Shown: positions 1-10,048 of the stretch, in pieces | Numbering within the stretch: position 1 is the first letter of the stretch | Layout of the letters: each line of letters begins with the position of its first letter | From: Caldicellulosiruptor kronotskyensis 2002 | GTDB lineage: Bacteria; Bacillota; Thermoanaerobacteria; Caldicellulosiruptorales; Caldicellulosiruptoraceae | Length of the DNA stretch: 64,000 nucleotides | Direction of reading: 5' to 3' | Assembly (NCBI RefSeq): GCF_000166775.1 | Contig: NC_014720.1 | Span: 2,102,501-2,166,500, forward strand | Position numbers and translations under genes: made by a program | The notes under the pieces: generated by a model | What the model was told of the DNA's origin: nothing | The model's input: the letters and a program-made list of their open reading frames with translations, nothing else | Databases searched by the model: none

Positions 1-1849
1 ATACAACTTTAAGTCCAGGAATGTGAGAAACAATAGAAGACCAGTCCTGTGAGTGTTGTGCACCATATTTTGAACCAACAGAAACCCTCACAACAACAGG
101 CATTTTCAACGTTCCTGCGCTCATTGCTTGCCATTTTGCAAGCTGGTTAAATATCTCATCCCCTGCTCTTCCGATAAAATCGCAGTACATTATCTCTACA
201 ACAACCCTGCCACCACACATCCCATATCCCACTGCAGACCCAACTATTGCACCTTCTGAGATACAGGTGTTAAATAGTCTGTGATATGGCAAAGACTCTG
301 TAAGTCCTCTGTAGACCGCAAAAGCTCCGCCCCAGTCGCGCAAGTCTTCCCCGTATGAGATAAGTGTTGGATCTGTGTAGAACTTGTCAAGTAACGCTTC
401 AAATATTGCGTCTCTGAGATTGAACACCTTTGCCTTTGGAACAGGTTTCCCATCAACAATTCCTACTCTTATTTTGTTCTTTATCTGTTTTAAGCGCGGA
501 TTTTCTTCTTTTGGAATCAAAACTTCAGGAGTTCTGTCTTCCATCTTCTCAATCTTCTGGTTTGAGAACATATATCTTGCTATACCATCAGAGTCTTTCA
601 CAAGATTTATTCTTGGCGAAACATTTTCATCAACAGCAAGAGCGCATATCTTTGTTATAAGCTCTTTCACATAGCTTTGAATCTCCTCTATCTTTTCTTC
701 TGTCACAACACCTGCTTTGATTAGCTCATCCTTATAAGTTACTATTGGGTCTTGAGCTGCCCATGCCTCAACCTCCTCTTTTGTCCTGTAGGAAGATGAG
801 TCAGATGGAGAGTGGCCTGTGAGCCTGTATGTGACAATATCCAAAAGAACCGGACCCTGTTTTTGTTCAAGAAGGTATTTCTTTCTCCTCATTGCATCAA
901 TTACAGCCAGTGGATTGTAGCCATCAACACGCTCGGCATGCATCTGTTCAGGGTTAACGCCTGCTCCCACTCTTGCAAGCATGTCATATCCCATTGTCTC
1001 GCCACGTGTCTGCCCACCCATAGCATATTGGTTGTCCATAAAATTGAAGATTATTGGAAGCCCTCCTCTGTATTCATCATCCCACAATTTTTTGTATTGG
1101 TCCATTGAAGCAAGGCACATAGCCTCCCATACAGGTCCACACGCCATCGAACCATCGCCAATATTGACAACAACAATGCCATTTTTCTTATTGATTTTCT
1201 TAAATAAAGCTGCTCCTACTGCAATATCAGCAGACCCGCCAACAATTGCATTGTTTGGGTAAATTCCAAATGGTGGGAAGAACACATGCATGGATCCGCC
1301 AAGACCTTTTTGGAAACCTGTTTCTCTTCCAAATATCTCGGCAAGAGTGCCATACAAGAAAAAGTTGACTGCAAGTTCTTTAATACTTGAGATATTTTTT
1401 AAGTTTTCTTCCACAACTCTAAGTATTGATCCATCAAAATAGCTTTCCATAATTTTTAAAAGCTCATTGTCACTGAGCTTTTCAATTGTTGAAAGGCCCT
1501 TAGCAATAACCTCTCCATGACTTCTATGTGAACCAAATATAAAGTCATCTTTATCAAGCACAAAAGCCTGACCCACCGCTGCTGCTTCCTGACCAATCGA
1601 CAGGTGTGCCGGTCCTGGATAATCATACTTTATTCCATTGTACTCCCCAGTTGTTTTTATTAAAGAGAGCATTGTTTCAAATTCACGGATTATAAACATA
1701 TCTCTGTAAATTCTAATCAGCTGGTCATCCGAAAAGTTCTGTCTCTCCTCTTCTAAGGTTTTGTTATACTGATTTACAGGAATATCAAAAAATTTTATCC
1801 AGCCACTTTTTCTTACCTCGTTCGGGTCAATAAACTGTGACTTTGGCAT
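1..1849 (-). CDS. 2-oxoacid dehydrogenase E1, fused alpha/beta (3' end outside window)
   Basis: Thiamine-diphosphate E1 component, which decarboxylates a 2-oxoacid and passes the acyl group to the lipoyl E2. The frame stays open from ATG at 1849 to the window edge (about 616 codons seen), so the C-terminus is missing. The N-terminal part is E1-alpha-like, with a [13 protein letters not shown] thiamine-diphosphate motif and a downstream [10 protein letters not shown]. After about residue 485 an E1-beta-like part begins ([30 protein letters not shown]). A GGGGGGAGG ribosome site precedes the ATG. It lies 27 nt after E3, last in the E2-E3-E1 set. Pyruvate, acetoin or a branched-chain oxoacid are all possible substrates; the sequence alone does not decide. 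Confidence 0.85.
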   Translation of the reverse strand, partial: MPKSQFIDPNEVRKSGWIKFFDIPVNQYNKTLEEERQNFSDDQLIRIYRDMFIIREFETMLSLIKTTGEYNGIKYDYPGPAHLSIGQEAAAVGQAFVLDKDDFIFGSHRSHGEVIAKGLSTIEKLSDNELLKIMESYFDGSILRVVEENLKNISSIKELAVNFFLYGTLAEIFGRETGFQKGLGGSMHVFFPPFGIYPNNAIVGGSADIAVGAALFKKINKKNGIVVVNIGDGSMACGPVWEAMCLASMDQYKKLWDDEYRGGLPIIFNFMDNQYAMGGQTRGETMGYDMLARVGAGVNPEQMHAERVDGYNPLAVIDAMRRKKYLLEQKQGPVLLDIVTYRLTGHSPSDSSSYRTKEEVEAWAAQDPIVTYKDELIKAGVVTEEKIEEIQSYVKELITKICALAVDENVSPRINLVKDSDGIARYMFSNQKIEKMEDRTPEVLIPKEENPRLKQIKNKIRVGIVDGKPVPKAKVFNLRDAIFEALLDKFYTDPTLISYGEDLRDWGGAFAVYRGLTESLPYHRLFNTCISEGAIVGSAVGYGMCGGRVVVEIMYCDFIGRAGDEIFNQLAKWQAMSAGTLKMPVVVRVSVGSKYGAQHSQDWSSIVSHIPGLKVV

Positions 1850-1876
1850 CTTTAAACCAACCTCCCCCCACAAATT

Positions 1877-3241
1877 CTATAGTTCAAATATAACCTCTCT
1901 TATAATTTCACTAACCGTCGGATGTGGAAATACAATATCTTTTATATCTTCAACTCTCAGTTGTGCCTCAATCATCACACCAACACCGAAAATTATTTCT
2001 GAGCTGTAGTTTCCTATCATGTGACAGCCAAGTATTGTTCGTTTCTTTCTATCAATCAATATCTTGCAAAGGCCGTCAAATTCTTCATTTTCGGCAACAA
2101 ACCTCCCACTGTAAAGCATGGGAAGCTTTGCAACTTCATATTCTAAGCCTTTTTCTTTTGCCGACTCTTCACTCTCGCCCACCCATGCAACCTCCGGATT
2201 TGTATATACAACAGAAGGAATAGAATCATAGTTCACCTTCACTCTTCTTCCAAGCATATTCCATACAGCAATCTCTGCTTCTCTGTAGGCTGTATGAGCA
2301 AGCATGAGCTTTCCATTTACATCCCCCGCAGCATACACCTCTTGAACATTTGTCTTCATTCTCTCATCTGTTTTTACACACCCTTTTTCAACCTCAACTC
2401 CTATGTTTTCAAGTCCAAACCCTGTGATATTTGGTCTTCTTCCGACGCTCAGCAAAACTTTCTCTGCCTCTTTTTCGAATATCTTTCCATCTTTTTCATA
2501 CACCACTTTTCGGTCATCAATTTTAATAACTCTTGCTGAAAGTTCAAACTCAATTCCCTTTTTCTTGTATGCTTCAAGCAGTATATTCGAAATTTCCCTG
2601 TCCATGCTGCCACCAATGTAGTCAAGCATTTCTATCACAGTCACTTTTGAACCTGCCGAATTGAAATATGATGCCATCTCAAGCCCAACAATCCCCCCAC
2701 CAATCACAACCATCGATGCTGGCACACTTTCAATCTCAAGCATTTCTCGACTGGTTAGCACAAAACCTCTTTGAAGCCCCTCTTTCATACCCTCAATTGG
2801 CGGAATGAAAGGCGAAGAACCGGTGGCAATCAAGAGCCTATCTGTGGCAAATTCTTTATCGCCCACTGCTACAATATATCCTTTGCTATTTCTTCCCAAA
2901 ATCTCTCCATGGCCGCTGAGTATTTCAGCACCGCTTTTTCTGAGCTTACTTTTTATTCCTGTCACAAGAGTTTTTATTACTTTGTCTTTTCTTTCAAGTA
3001 CCTTTTTATGGTTTAACGTAATATTTTTGACTTCAACACCATATTTAAAACCGTGCTTTGCCCCTTCTAAAATCTTTGCACTGTACAGTAAAGTTTTTGT
3101 AGGAATACAGCCTTCATTGAGGCAAACACCGCCCAAATACCTTTCTTCTATCAGGAGCGTTTTTAGTCCTCCTTTTGAAGCTCTCTCTGCTGCCAGATAC
3201 CCTGCAGGACCACCACCTATGATTATAAGGTCGTATTTCAT
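1877..3241 (-). CDS. lpdA: dihydrolipoamide dehydrogenase (E3)
   Basis: Flavoprotein that reoxidises dihydrolipoyl groups on E2 and reduces NAD+. The 454 residues match the family length. The FAD-binding GGGPAGY is at residues 9-15, and the redox disulfide CLNEGC has Cys40 and Cys45. A second Rossmann motif (VIGGGIVGLE) for NAD lies near residue 178, and the C-terminal catalytic pair is His440/Glu445 in HPTVSE. All key residues are intact. It sits between E2 (26 nt upstream) and E1 (27 nt downstream), so the three are almost certainly cotranscribed. Confidence 0.95.
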   Translation of the reverse strand: MKYDLIIIGGGPAGYLAAERASKGGLKTLLIEERYLGGVCLNEGCIPTKTLLYSAKILEGAKHGFKYGVEVKNITLNHKKVLERKDKVIKTLVTGIKSKLRKSGAEILSGHGEILGRNSKGYIVAVGDKEFATDRLLIATGSSPFIPPIEGMKEGLQRGFVLTSREMLEIESVPASMVVIGGGIVGLEMASYFNSAGSKVTVIEMLDYIGGSMDREISNILLEAYKKKGIEFELSARVIKIDDRKVVYEKDGKIFEKEAEKVLLSVGRRPNITGFGLENIGVEVEKGCVKTDERMKTNVQEVYAAGDVNGKLMLAHTAYREAEIAVWNMLGRRVKVNYDSIPSVVYTNPEVAWVGESEESAKEKGLEYEVAKLPMLYSGRFVAENEEFDGLCKILIDRKKRTILGCHMIGNYSSEIIFGVGVMIEAQLRVEDIKDIVFPHPTVSEIIREVIFEL

Positions 3242-3267
3242 CTAAGTTTTCACCCTTTCTAAAAAAA

Positions 3268-4629
3268 TCAGAGTGCCAAAAGCAAATCAAAGTTTTCTAA
3301 AAACTCCTTTAAATCCTTCAAAAACTTTGCTGCATCGGCTCCATCTAACGCCCTGTGGTCAAATGTTAGTGATAGTCCCATCGCTGGATAGAATTTTATA
3401 TGTCCATCTTCTTCCTTAGGCCTTTGGACAATTGTATTTACACCTAAAATCCCTGTCTGAGGAGGATTTAGGACAGGTGTAAAACTTTCTATGCCAAAGC
3501 TTCCTAAGTTAGTGACAGTGAATGTTGCTCCTTTTAAAAGGTCTGGTGAGATTGTTCCTTTTTTGCAAAGGCCAATTAGCTCCTTTGCTTCTTTCGAGAT
3601 TTGACTCAAACTCTTTTGGTTACAATTGAATATTGTTGGCACCATAAGACCACGCTCTGTATCAACTGCAAACCCAAGATGAACATTTTTGAAATATCTC
3701 ATTTTATCATCCAAAAAATGGCTATTGAGCGATTTGTGTTTTGGTAAAACCCTTGAGACAGCAAAAAGGATTATATCGTTTATTGTTATATCCTCAAGTC
3801 CCAGTTTTTCTTTGTTTTCTTTTACTTTCTTTCTAAACTCAAGGACTTTACTTGCATCAAATGATGTATGTAATGTCAGCTGAGCTGTTGTGGTAAGAGA
3901 TACATACATAGCCTTTGCGATTGCCTTTCTGATGTTAGATAGCGGCACATCTTCATATTCTACATTCTGTACAGAAGACTCAGAAGTTTTTGAGACATAG
4001 CTTTCCTGCTTTGCCCTTTCAATGTCAAAAGTTGTGACTCTCCCACCAATGCCAGTTGATTCTAAAACATTAGCCTCTTCAATTTCTTTTGCTTCCTGCT
4101 TTGCCGCAGCCGTGAACACTGGACCTGATTTAAAAAGTTTTAAAATATCTCTTTCAATTATTCTTCCATCTGGTCCTGAAGGTTTTGCAAACCTAAAATC
4201 AACATTTAATTTTTCAGCTAAGTTCTTTGCCCTAGGCGAAATTTTTATTTTCCCTTCAATTGGAGAATAGTCACCTGGAATTTTTGCTTGAGTTTCCATC
4301 GGCATATCTTGTTCAGATGTCTGCAAATGTGAGATGTCATCTTTTTGAGCTTCCAAGAAGGTCTTTGGATTGAACTTAAGTACATCCTCACCAGGTTCAC
4401 CAATCACACACACATTTGTCAAGACAGGAACCTCTTCACCCTCTTCAAAAAAAATGTCAAGAAGCACACCACTTACCTTTGCTTCCTCATCAAAGCTTGC
4501 CTTGTCGGTCTCATAAGAAAATAAAAGGTCGCCAACCTCAACCTTATCACCTTTTTTCTTGTGCCACTTTGTAATTATACAACTTTCAACAGTCTGCCCT
4601 TGCTTGGGCATTATTACAGGTGTTGCCAT
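3268..4629 (-). CDS. 2-oxoacid dehydrogenase E2 (lipoyl acyltransferase)
   Basis: Core acyltransferase of the complex. I use the ATG at 4629: the in-frame ATG at 4644 is part of ATGGAGG, which supplies the Shine-Dalgarno eight bases upstream of 4629. From that start (453 aa) the lipoyl domain spans about residues 1-80, with lipoyl Lys43 in ETDKAS. A peripheral subunit-binding domain follows at about 129-165 (ISPRAKNLAEK...GPDGRI), and the catalytic domain ends with DHRALDG (His425). A second, weaker subunit-binding-like segment lies at about 171-207 (TAAAKQEAKEI...GIGGRVT). It is the first gene of the E2-E3-E1 set, with its own promoter upstream. Confidence 0.92.
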   Translation of the reverse strand: MATPVIMPKQGQTVESCIITKWHKKKGDKVEVGDLLFSYETDKASFDEEAKVSGVLLDIFFEEGEEVPVLTNVCVIGEPGEDVLKFNPKTFLEAQKDDISHLQTSEQDMPMETQAKIPGDYSPIEGKIKISPRAKNLAEKLNVDFRFAKPSGPDGRIIERDILKLFKSGPVFTAAAKQEAKEIEEANVLESTGIGGRVTTFDIERAKQESYVSKTSESSVQNVEYEDVPLSNIRKAIAKAMYVSLTTTAQLTLHTSFDASKVLEFRKKVKENKEKLGLEDITINDIILFAVSRVLPKHKSLNSHFLDDKMRYFKNVHLGFAVDTERGLMVPTIFNCNQKSLSQISKEAKELIGLCKKGTISPDLLKGATFTVTNLGSFGIESFTPVLNPPQTGILGVNTIVQRPKEEDGHIKFYPAMGLSLTFDHRALDGADAAKFLKDLKEFLENFDLLLAL

Positions 4630-4720
4630 ATCAATGACCTCCATTTTAGCTGTTTATTTATTTCAATATGTTTGATATATTTTTTCATCTATCATGTTAA
4701 CTTTTTTCATCTCCAATTTA

Positions 4721-4750
4721 ATAGTATCATTTTGTTTGTTTTTTTGTCAA
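4721..4750 (-). promoter_or_regulatory. sigma-A-type promoter for E2-E3-E1
   Basis: Read on the minus strand: TTGACA (4745-4750), an 18-nt spacer, then TACTAT (4721-4726). It lies about 90 nt upstream of the E2 start in the 149-nt gap after lipA, suggesting that the complex genes can be transcribed separately from lipAB. Confidence 0.55.
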
Positions 4751-4778
4751 TATTATTTTGATTTTTGTATTTCTAATT

Positions 4779-5654
4779 TTATATTTTGTGAATATTTTCA
4801 ATTATATCTTTTGCATTCTCTGCCATATATGAACTTCTCACAAGAGGACCTGACATAACAAACTTAAATCCAATTAAAATTGCAAACTCTTTGTACTCTT
4901 CAAAGACATCCGGATGAATAAACTCAACAACAGGATGGTGATTTTTGGAAGGAGATAGATACTGTCCTATTGTTACAAAATCACATTCTACATTTCTTAA
5001 GTCTTCAAGTGCCTTTTTAACTTCATCTTTTGTTTCACCAAGTCCAACCATGATACCCGATTTTGTAAATATATTCTTATCAATCTCTTTTATCATCCTC
5101 AAGACATCAATCGACCTTTTATAACTTGCCAACGGTCTTACAGATGGATATAATCTCTCGATGGTCTCTATGTTGTGTGCAACAACATCAGGTGAAGCTT
5201 CTACAACCTTTAAAACTGATTCAAAACTACCTTTAAAGTCAGGAATTAGAACCTCAATCTTTGTGTATGGGCTTTTTCCTTTTATGCTCATTATGCACTC
5301 TGCAAAATGAGAAGCCCCTCCATCTGGCAAATCATCCCTTGTAACAGAGGTTATAACAACATACTTTAGTCCCAATGTACTTACTGCATTTGCAACCATC
5401 TTGGGCTCATCACTTTTTAACTTCACAGGTTTTCCTTTCTTGACATCACAAAAAGTGCAGTTTCTTGTGCATACATCTCCCATAATCAAAAACGTAGCAG
5501 TTTTTTTTGAAAAACACTCATAAATGTTTGGACACTGAGCTTCTTCACACACTGTGTGAAGAGAAAACATTTTTAAAATTTCTATTACATCATCTATTTT
5601 TTGATCAGCCTTTACTCTTATCTTTAGCCAATCAGGCTTTTTTAGATAGCTCAT
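4779..5654 (-). CDS. lipA: lipoyl synthase
   Basis: Radical-SAM enzyme that inserts two sulfurs into octanoyl groups to make lipoyl cofactors. The protein has 291 residues. The auxiliary cluster cysteines are Cys36, Cys41 and Cys47 (CEEAQC...C), and the radical-SAM triad is Cys62, Cys66 and Cys69 (CTRNCTFC). The C-terminal RSSY serine motif, which ligates the auxiliary cluster, is present. The start overlaps the lipB stop by four bases (ATGA), so the two are translationally coupled. Placement just upstream of a lipoyl-dependent complex fits its role. Confidence 0.96.
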   Translation of the reverse strand: MSYLKKPDWLKIRVKADQKIDDVIEILKMFSLHTVCEEAQCPNIYECFSKKTATFLIMGDVCTRNCTFCDVKKGKPVKLKSDEPKMVANAVSTLGLKYVVITSVTRDDLPDGGASHFAECIMSIKGKSPYTKIEVLIPDFKGSFESVLKVVEASPDVVAHNIETIERLYPSVRPLASYKRSIDVLRMIKEIDKNIFTKSGIMVGLGETKDEVKKALEDLRNVECDFVTIGQYLSPSKNHHPVVEFIHPDVFEEYKEFAILIGFKFVMSGPLVRSSYMAENAKDIIENIHKI

Positions 5655-6361
5655 CTTTCCATACCTTCTTGTGTTTGAATTTTTAGCAAATTGAAAAGCT
5701 CTTCTTTGTTAAAGATATTCAAACTCCTGCCGAAAACCTCTCCAAAATAAGTTTGAACCTTATCAACCACATCTTCAAACCGAATTGTGCTTCCAATCAG
5801 TCTTTCTAAGGATGTAACACCTCTATCCTTCAGTCCGCACGGGACAATCCATGAAAAGTGTTCAAGATTTGTATTTACATTGAAAGCAAACCCGTGCATG
5901 GTTACCCACTTTTTAACTGCTATACCTATGGCAACTATCTTGTCATTGCCAACCCAAACACCCGTGTATTTATCTTCATCCCTGCGCGCTTCAACTGCAT
6001 ATTGGTCTTTTAAAAGCCTTATAAAAACCTTTTCTAAAAGATACACAAACTTTTTTATGTCTCTATCTGTCAAAGCCAAATCAAAAATTGGATACCCAAC
6101 AAGCTGACCAGGACCGTGGTATGTCACATCCCCACCACGGCTTACCTCAAACACCTTGACACCCATTTTCTCTAAAAATTCCTCTGACACAAGTATGTTT
6201 TTCTTGCTGCCACGTCTTCCTATTGTGATAACAGGTGGATGTTCAAGCAGCAGCAGTGTGTCACCAATCTTCTTTTCAACCCTTAAAGACCAAATAATCT
6301 CTTGAATAAAAAGAGCTTCCTGATAGTCTACCTTTTCTAAATAACAGACATTTATACACAT
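5651..6361 (-). CDS. lipB: lipoyl(octanoyl) transferase
   Basis: Transfers octanoyl from acyl carrier protein to apo-lipoyl domains, the step before LipA. The 236 residues show the family motif RGGDVTYHGPGQLVGYP near residue 75. The active-site cysteine lies in VPCGLKDRGVTSL, and the partner lysine in KKWVTMHGFAFN. The stop overlaps the lipA start. It begins 46 nt after the zinc-dehydrogenase stop, so some readthrough from that gene is possible. Confidence 0.95.
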   Translation of the reverse strand: MCINVCYLEKVDYQEALFIQEIIWSLRVEKKIGDTLLLLEHPPVITIGRRGSKKNILVSEEFLEKMGVKVFEVSRGGDVTYHGPGQLVGYPIFDLALTDRDIKKFVYLLEKVFIRLLKDQYAVEARRDEDKYTGVWVGNDKIVAIGIAVKKWVTMHGFAFNVNTNLEHFSWIVPCGLKDRGVTSLERLIGSTIRFEDVVDKVQTYFGEVFGRSLNIFNKEELFNLLKIQTQEGMER

Positions 6362-6406
6362 TTGGCATATCTTCCTTTCATCTTTGCCAATTTTTTACTT
6401 TAACTG

Positions 6407-7672
6407 TCATATCTTTTTTGCGTTTTCTAAAAGAAAATCTTCTGCCTCTTTGCACCAAAGACCATTATTTCTTTCAACAATCTTTGCAAGCTCTGCAAAA
6501 AGAGGATTTTCTTTACCTTTTTCTTTGAAATCTTCTATTGCCACAAGGTCAAGCTCTATGTTTGTGTATATAAGCTTTTTTCCGCCAGGGATTTTGGGAA
6601 GATTTAGAGTTGTTTGCGCTACACAATTAAGTCCTCCAATATGAGTAATCATTGCAGCAGGATTGACGATACCTTTTGCCATCAAATCAAGCGCTTCAAT
6701 CATGTCATCGGTATTTCCACCACTTGTTCCAACAACGTGTGTTGAGTTGTAATGGACATTGTAAAAGTTCAAAAGTGCTGAAAAATTGGGATCGCTCGGT
6801 CCTGCAAAAAAGTTTATGCACCCATCTCTTGCAAGAATTTTATCTGCAAGTTCAACAAGTTCTCTGACTGGTGCAAAGACAAACACATCGTCAAAGCCTC
6901 TGCCATCAGTAAATGAAATAAGATAATTCTCAACATTGTCTATATTGGCAGTATTGACATAATAAAGGTCAACACCATGCTTTTTAGCATCCTCTTGAGT
7001 ATATATTGAGGCTGCTCTATCTAACCTTTCCTGGTTTATATCTGTTACAACAAGCAGTTTTGGTGGTTTAGGGCCGTGCACAGCATAGTCAATAGCCCCA
7101 AGCCCCATTGGACCAGCACCTGCTAAGATTGCCATAAAACCGTTTTCTAATGTACCCATTTTATGTATATACTTGCCTGGCTGGGTGTGATAGCTTGCAT
7201 GAAATGCACCAATAATGCACGACATTGGCTCTGCCAGTGAACCGTAAAAGAATGCATCACCCTCATATTTTAAAAGACAGTTTTGTTCCATTACTTCATT
7301 TGGAATAATGATGTACGTTGCATCACCACCAATGTACTGGAACGAATATCCCGGTGCTGCATACGGATTGTCTTTGAGGTTCAGCGCAGGCTGAACTGTG
7401 AATTTGTCACCTGGCTTGAATTTATTCTGCCACTTTTTACCTACTTCCATTATTTGCCCACAAAACTCATGACCTATTATAACAGGGTTTTTATCTATGT
7501 CTTTTGGTACTCTTTTGTGGTCACTTCCTTGAATTGCTGCCTTGTAAGAAGACATACAAAGACTATCAGAAATTACTTTTGCCAAGATTTCGTCTTCTTT
7601 TATTGGTGGAAGTTCAAATTCTTCAAGTCTCAAATCATTTTTGCCATATAATCTCACAGCTTTTGTCTTCAT
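6407..7672 (-). CDS. medium-chain zinc-type dehydrogenase, sorbitol/L-sorbose-1-P reductase-like
   Basis: NAD(P)-dependent alcohol/polyol dehydrogenase of the medium-chain family, 421 residues (long for the family, about 350). The N-terminal catalytic zinc region has Cys39 (SLCMSS) and the GHE motif (GHEFCG, about 68-73). The nucleotide-binding motif GAGPMGLGAIDYA sits near residue 185. The four-cysteine structural zinc lobe of classical alcohol dehydrogenases is absent, as in SorE-like proteins. The ribosome site AAAGGAGG is well placed. It is divergent from the SDR-PHP pair, consistent with a shared carbohydrate role. The exact substrate is unknown. Confidence 0.7.
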   Translation of the reverse strand: MKTKAVRLYGKNDLRLEEFELPPIKEDEILAKVISDSLCMSSYKAAIQGSDHKRVPKDIDKNPVIIGHEFCGQIMEVGKKWQNKFKPGDKFTVQPALNLKDNPYAAPGYSFQYIGGDATYIIIPNEVMEQNCLLKYEGDAFFYGSLAEPMSCIIGAFHASYHTQPGKYIHKMGTLENGFMAILAGAGPMGLGAIDYAVHGPKPPKLLVVTDINQERLDRAASIYTQEDAKKHGVDLYYVNTANIDNVENYLISFTDGRGFDDVFVFAPVRELVELADKILARDGCINFFAGPSDPNFSALLNFYNVHYNSTHVVGTSGGNTDDMIEALDLMAKGIVNPAAMITHIGGLNCVAQTTLNLPKIPGGKKLIYTNIELDLVAIEDFKEKGKENPLFAELAKIVERNNGLWCKEAEDFLLENAKKI

Positions 7673-7788
7673 TTTTATATCCTCCTTTACAAATCAAAAT
7701 CTTAACTATAACATCAATGTTGTCATAAGATAATGATAATACATCTTAGTCCAAAAATCAATAAACTCAAAAATAAATCAAATTGATA

Positions 7789-7818
7789 TAGACATAAACA
7801 CAACACATATTGTATAAT
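7789..7818 (+). promoter_or_regulatory. promoter for SDR-PHP operon
   Basis: TAGACA (7789-7794), an 18-nt spacer and a perfect TATAAT (7813-7818), about 60 nt upstream of the SDR start. The 206-nt gap 7673-7878 separates the two divergent dehydrogenase genes; I see no clear operator in it. Confidence 0.55.
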
Positions 7819-7878
7819 TAATTTTAGATAGAGCAAAAAGACAACATGTTAAAACAATATCAAAGGGGGTAGAGTAAT

Positions 7879-8658
7879 ATGAGCTGTAAACGATTAGAGG
7901 GACAGGTTGCGATTGTTACAGGGGCTGCCCAGGGACTTGGTGAGGCTTTAGCAAGAAGACTTGACAAAGAAGGATGCAAGGTTGTTGTTGCAGATATAAA
8001 TTTGGAAGGTGCTCAGAAAGTCGCAAGTGAGCTATCTGAAGCTATTGCTGTAAAGTGTGACGTTACAAACGAAGAAGAGGTTGAGGCAATGGTTGACAAG
8101 ACAATTGAAACTTTTGGCCAGCTTGATTTGATGGTTGCAAATGCCGGAATACTGATTGCAAAACCTATTACAGAATTTTCACTTGCTGAGTGGAAAAAGG
8201 TAATCGATGTAAACCTCATTGGATATTTCTTGTGTGCAAGAGCCGCAGCAAGGGTTATGATTCCCCGTCGAAAAGGAAATATAATCCAGATAAATAGTAA
8301 GTCCGGAAAGAAAGGATCATACAAAAACTCTGCATACTCTGCATCAAAGTTTGGTGGAATTGGCCTTACCCAGAGTTTGGCACTTGAGCTTGCAGAGTAT
8401 GGGATAAGAGTAAATGCTATATGCCCGGGAAATCTTCTTGACTCGCCTCTGTGGGTAAACAGCCTTTATGAGCAGTACTCCAAAAATCAAGGACTTACAC
8501 CAGAACAGATAAGAGAAAAATATTTGAGCCAAGTACCACTCAGGCGTGCATGCACATACGACGATGTTGCAAATGTTCTCGTATTTTTAGCATCTGATGA
8601 AGCAAGCTACATGACAGGGCAAGCTATAAATGTAACAGGTGGTCAGGAAATGAGATAA
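7879..8658 (+). CDS. short-chain dehydrogenase, sorbitol-6-phosphate dehydrogenase-like
   Basis: NAD(P)-dependent oxidoreductase of 259 residues with the classical SDR fold. The cofactor loop TGAAQGLG is near residue 15, NAG at about 89-91, the catalytic Ser in the INSKSG region, and the YSASK active-site pair follows. The C-terminus carries the usual TGQAINVTGG. The closest families I recognise are sorbitol-6-phosphate dehydrogenase and the SDR half of bifunctional rhamnulose-1-phosphate aldolase/lactaldehyde dehydrogenase. The ribosome site AAAGGGGG is strong. Followed after 28 nt by the PHP gene. Confidence 0.75.
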   Translation: MSCKRLEGQVAIVTGAAQGLGEALARRLDKEGCKVVVADINLEGAQKVASELSEAIAVKCDVTNEEEVEAMVDKTIETFGQLDLMVANAGILIAKPITEFSLAEWKKVIDVNLIGYFLCARAAARVMIPRRKGNIIQINSKSGKKGSYKNSAYSASKFGGIGLTQSLALELAEYGIRVNAICPGNLLDSPLWVNSLYEQYSKNQGLTPEQIREKYLSQVPLRRACTYDDVANVLVFLASDEASYMTGQAINVTGGQEMR

Positions 8659-8686
8659 ATCTTGAAAAAGGAGAAAGATTTGAAAC

Positions 8687-9988
8687 ATGGCACAAGTTGA
8701 GTTTGATCTTGAAAAAGAACTAAATCATGAAGATAAGGAGAGAAGACTTGAAGTTCTTTCAGTGTTTTTTGAGCTTGTCAGGCAAGGCAAGATTTCATTG
8801 CCACCAAAAAACAGCGTCATTAACAATCATATACATACATTCTACTCATTTTCACCTTACTCTCCTTCAAAGGCAATCTACATGGCGGCAAAAAGTGGTC
8901 TTCCGACAGCAGGTATAATGGACCATGACACCATAGCAGGCAGTGAAGAATTTATCTCTGCCGGGAAAATAGCAGGTATTGCAACAACAATTGGTGTTGA
9001 GTGTAGAGCTGACTTTTCAAAAACCTTGCTTTCTGGCAAAAAAATAAATAATCCTGACCAACATTCAATTGCGTATGTTGCAATTCATGGAATTCCACAT
9101 AACCAAGTTGAAACTGTAATGAAATTTTTCAAACCGTATATCGAAAGAAGAATGAAAAGAAATAGACTGATGGTACAAAATATTAATAACCTTCTCTCAA
9201 AGTACGAAATTGCTTTGAATTTTGAAAAGGATGTTGTGAGTATTTCAAAATATAAAGAAGGCGGAACTGTCACAGAAAGACATATACTTTTTGCTCTTGC
9301 AAAAAAAATCATTGAAAGAGTTGGCAAAGGAAGGAAATTGGTAAATTTTCTAAAAAATGAATTGAAAATTAAGATTAGTAAAAAGATAGAAAGTTTTCTC
9401 AGCGATGAGCAAAACCCTTTTTATGAATATGACCTGTTAGGTCTTCTCAAGAGCGATTTTACTCCAAAGTTCTATATAAATGCCACAGAAGAGTGCCCTG
9501 ACATAAAAGAGGTTGTAGAGTTTTCATATAAGATAGGTGCAATAATTGCATACGCATATCTTGGTGATATTGTTGAATCTGTAACAGGCGATAAAAGAAG
9601 TGAAAAATTTGAAGATGATTATCTTGAGCTTCTGTTTGAGGTTTTAAATGAGCTTGGCATAAAAGCAGTAACATACATGCCGTCAAGAAATACTCTTACT
9701 CAGCTCAAAAGAGTAAAAAACTTATGCGAAAAATATGACTTTCTTCAGATAAGCGGTGAAGACATAAACTCACCTCGCCAAAGTTTTATATGTGAAGCAT
9801 TAAATCAGGATGAGTTTAAACATTTGATAAATACTACATGGGCTTTGATTGGACATGAAATAATGGCAACAGAGGACAAAGACCTTGGATTTTTTTCAGA
9901 TAAAATGCAAGAAAAATTTCCAAATTTAAGAGACAGAATTGAATATTTTAAAAATATTGGCCTTAAAATGTGGTCAAAATCAGATTAA
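8687..9988 (+). CDS. PHP-domain metal-dependent hydrolase
   Basis: 433 residues. A polymerase-and-histidinol-phosphatase domain starts near residue 40 with NNHIHTFYSFSPYS, followed by GIMDHDT and a later EDINSP metal-ligand region near the C-terminus. Members hydrolyse phosphoesters with two or three metal ions; the substrate here is unknown. The ATG follows AAAGGAG. Operon position after the SDR suggests a sugar-phosphate or polyol-phosphate substrate, but this is inference. It ends at a bidirectional terminator shared with the convergent aldolase genes. Confidence 0.7.
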   Translation: MAQVEFDLEKELNHEDKERRLEVLSVFFELVRQGKISLPPKNSVINNHIHTFYSFSPYSPSKAIYMAAKSGLPTAGIMDHDTIAGSEEFISAGKIAGIATTIGVECRADFSKTLLSGKKINNPDQHSIAYVAIHGIPHNQVETVMKFFKPYIERRMKRNRLMVQNINNLLSKYEIALNFEKDVVSISKYKEGGTVTERHILFALAKKIIERVGKGRKLVNFLKNELKIKISKKIESFLSDEQNPFYEYDLLGLLKSDFTPKFYINATEECPDIKEVVEFSYKIGAIIAYAYLGDIVESVTGDKRSEKFEDDYLELLFEVLNELGIKAVTYMPSRNTLTQLKRVKNLCEKYDFLQISGEDINSPRQSFICEALNQDEFKHLINTTWALIGHEIMATEDKDLGFFSDKMQEKFPNLRDRIEYFKNIGLKMWSKSD

Positions 9989-10013
9989 AAAATAATACTT
10001 TTTACCAAATTAA

Positions 10014-10047
10014 AAGGCAACAAGCAGTTGTGCCTACTTGTTGCCTT
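10014..10047. terminator. bidirectional terminator
   Basis: AAGGCAACAAG (10014-10024) pairs with CTTGTTGCCTT (10037-10047), an 11-bp perfect stem with T-rich flanks on both strands, between the convergent PHP and aldolase genes. Confidence 0.8.
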
Positions 10048-10048
10048 C

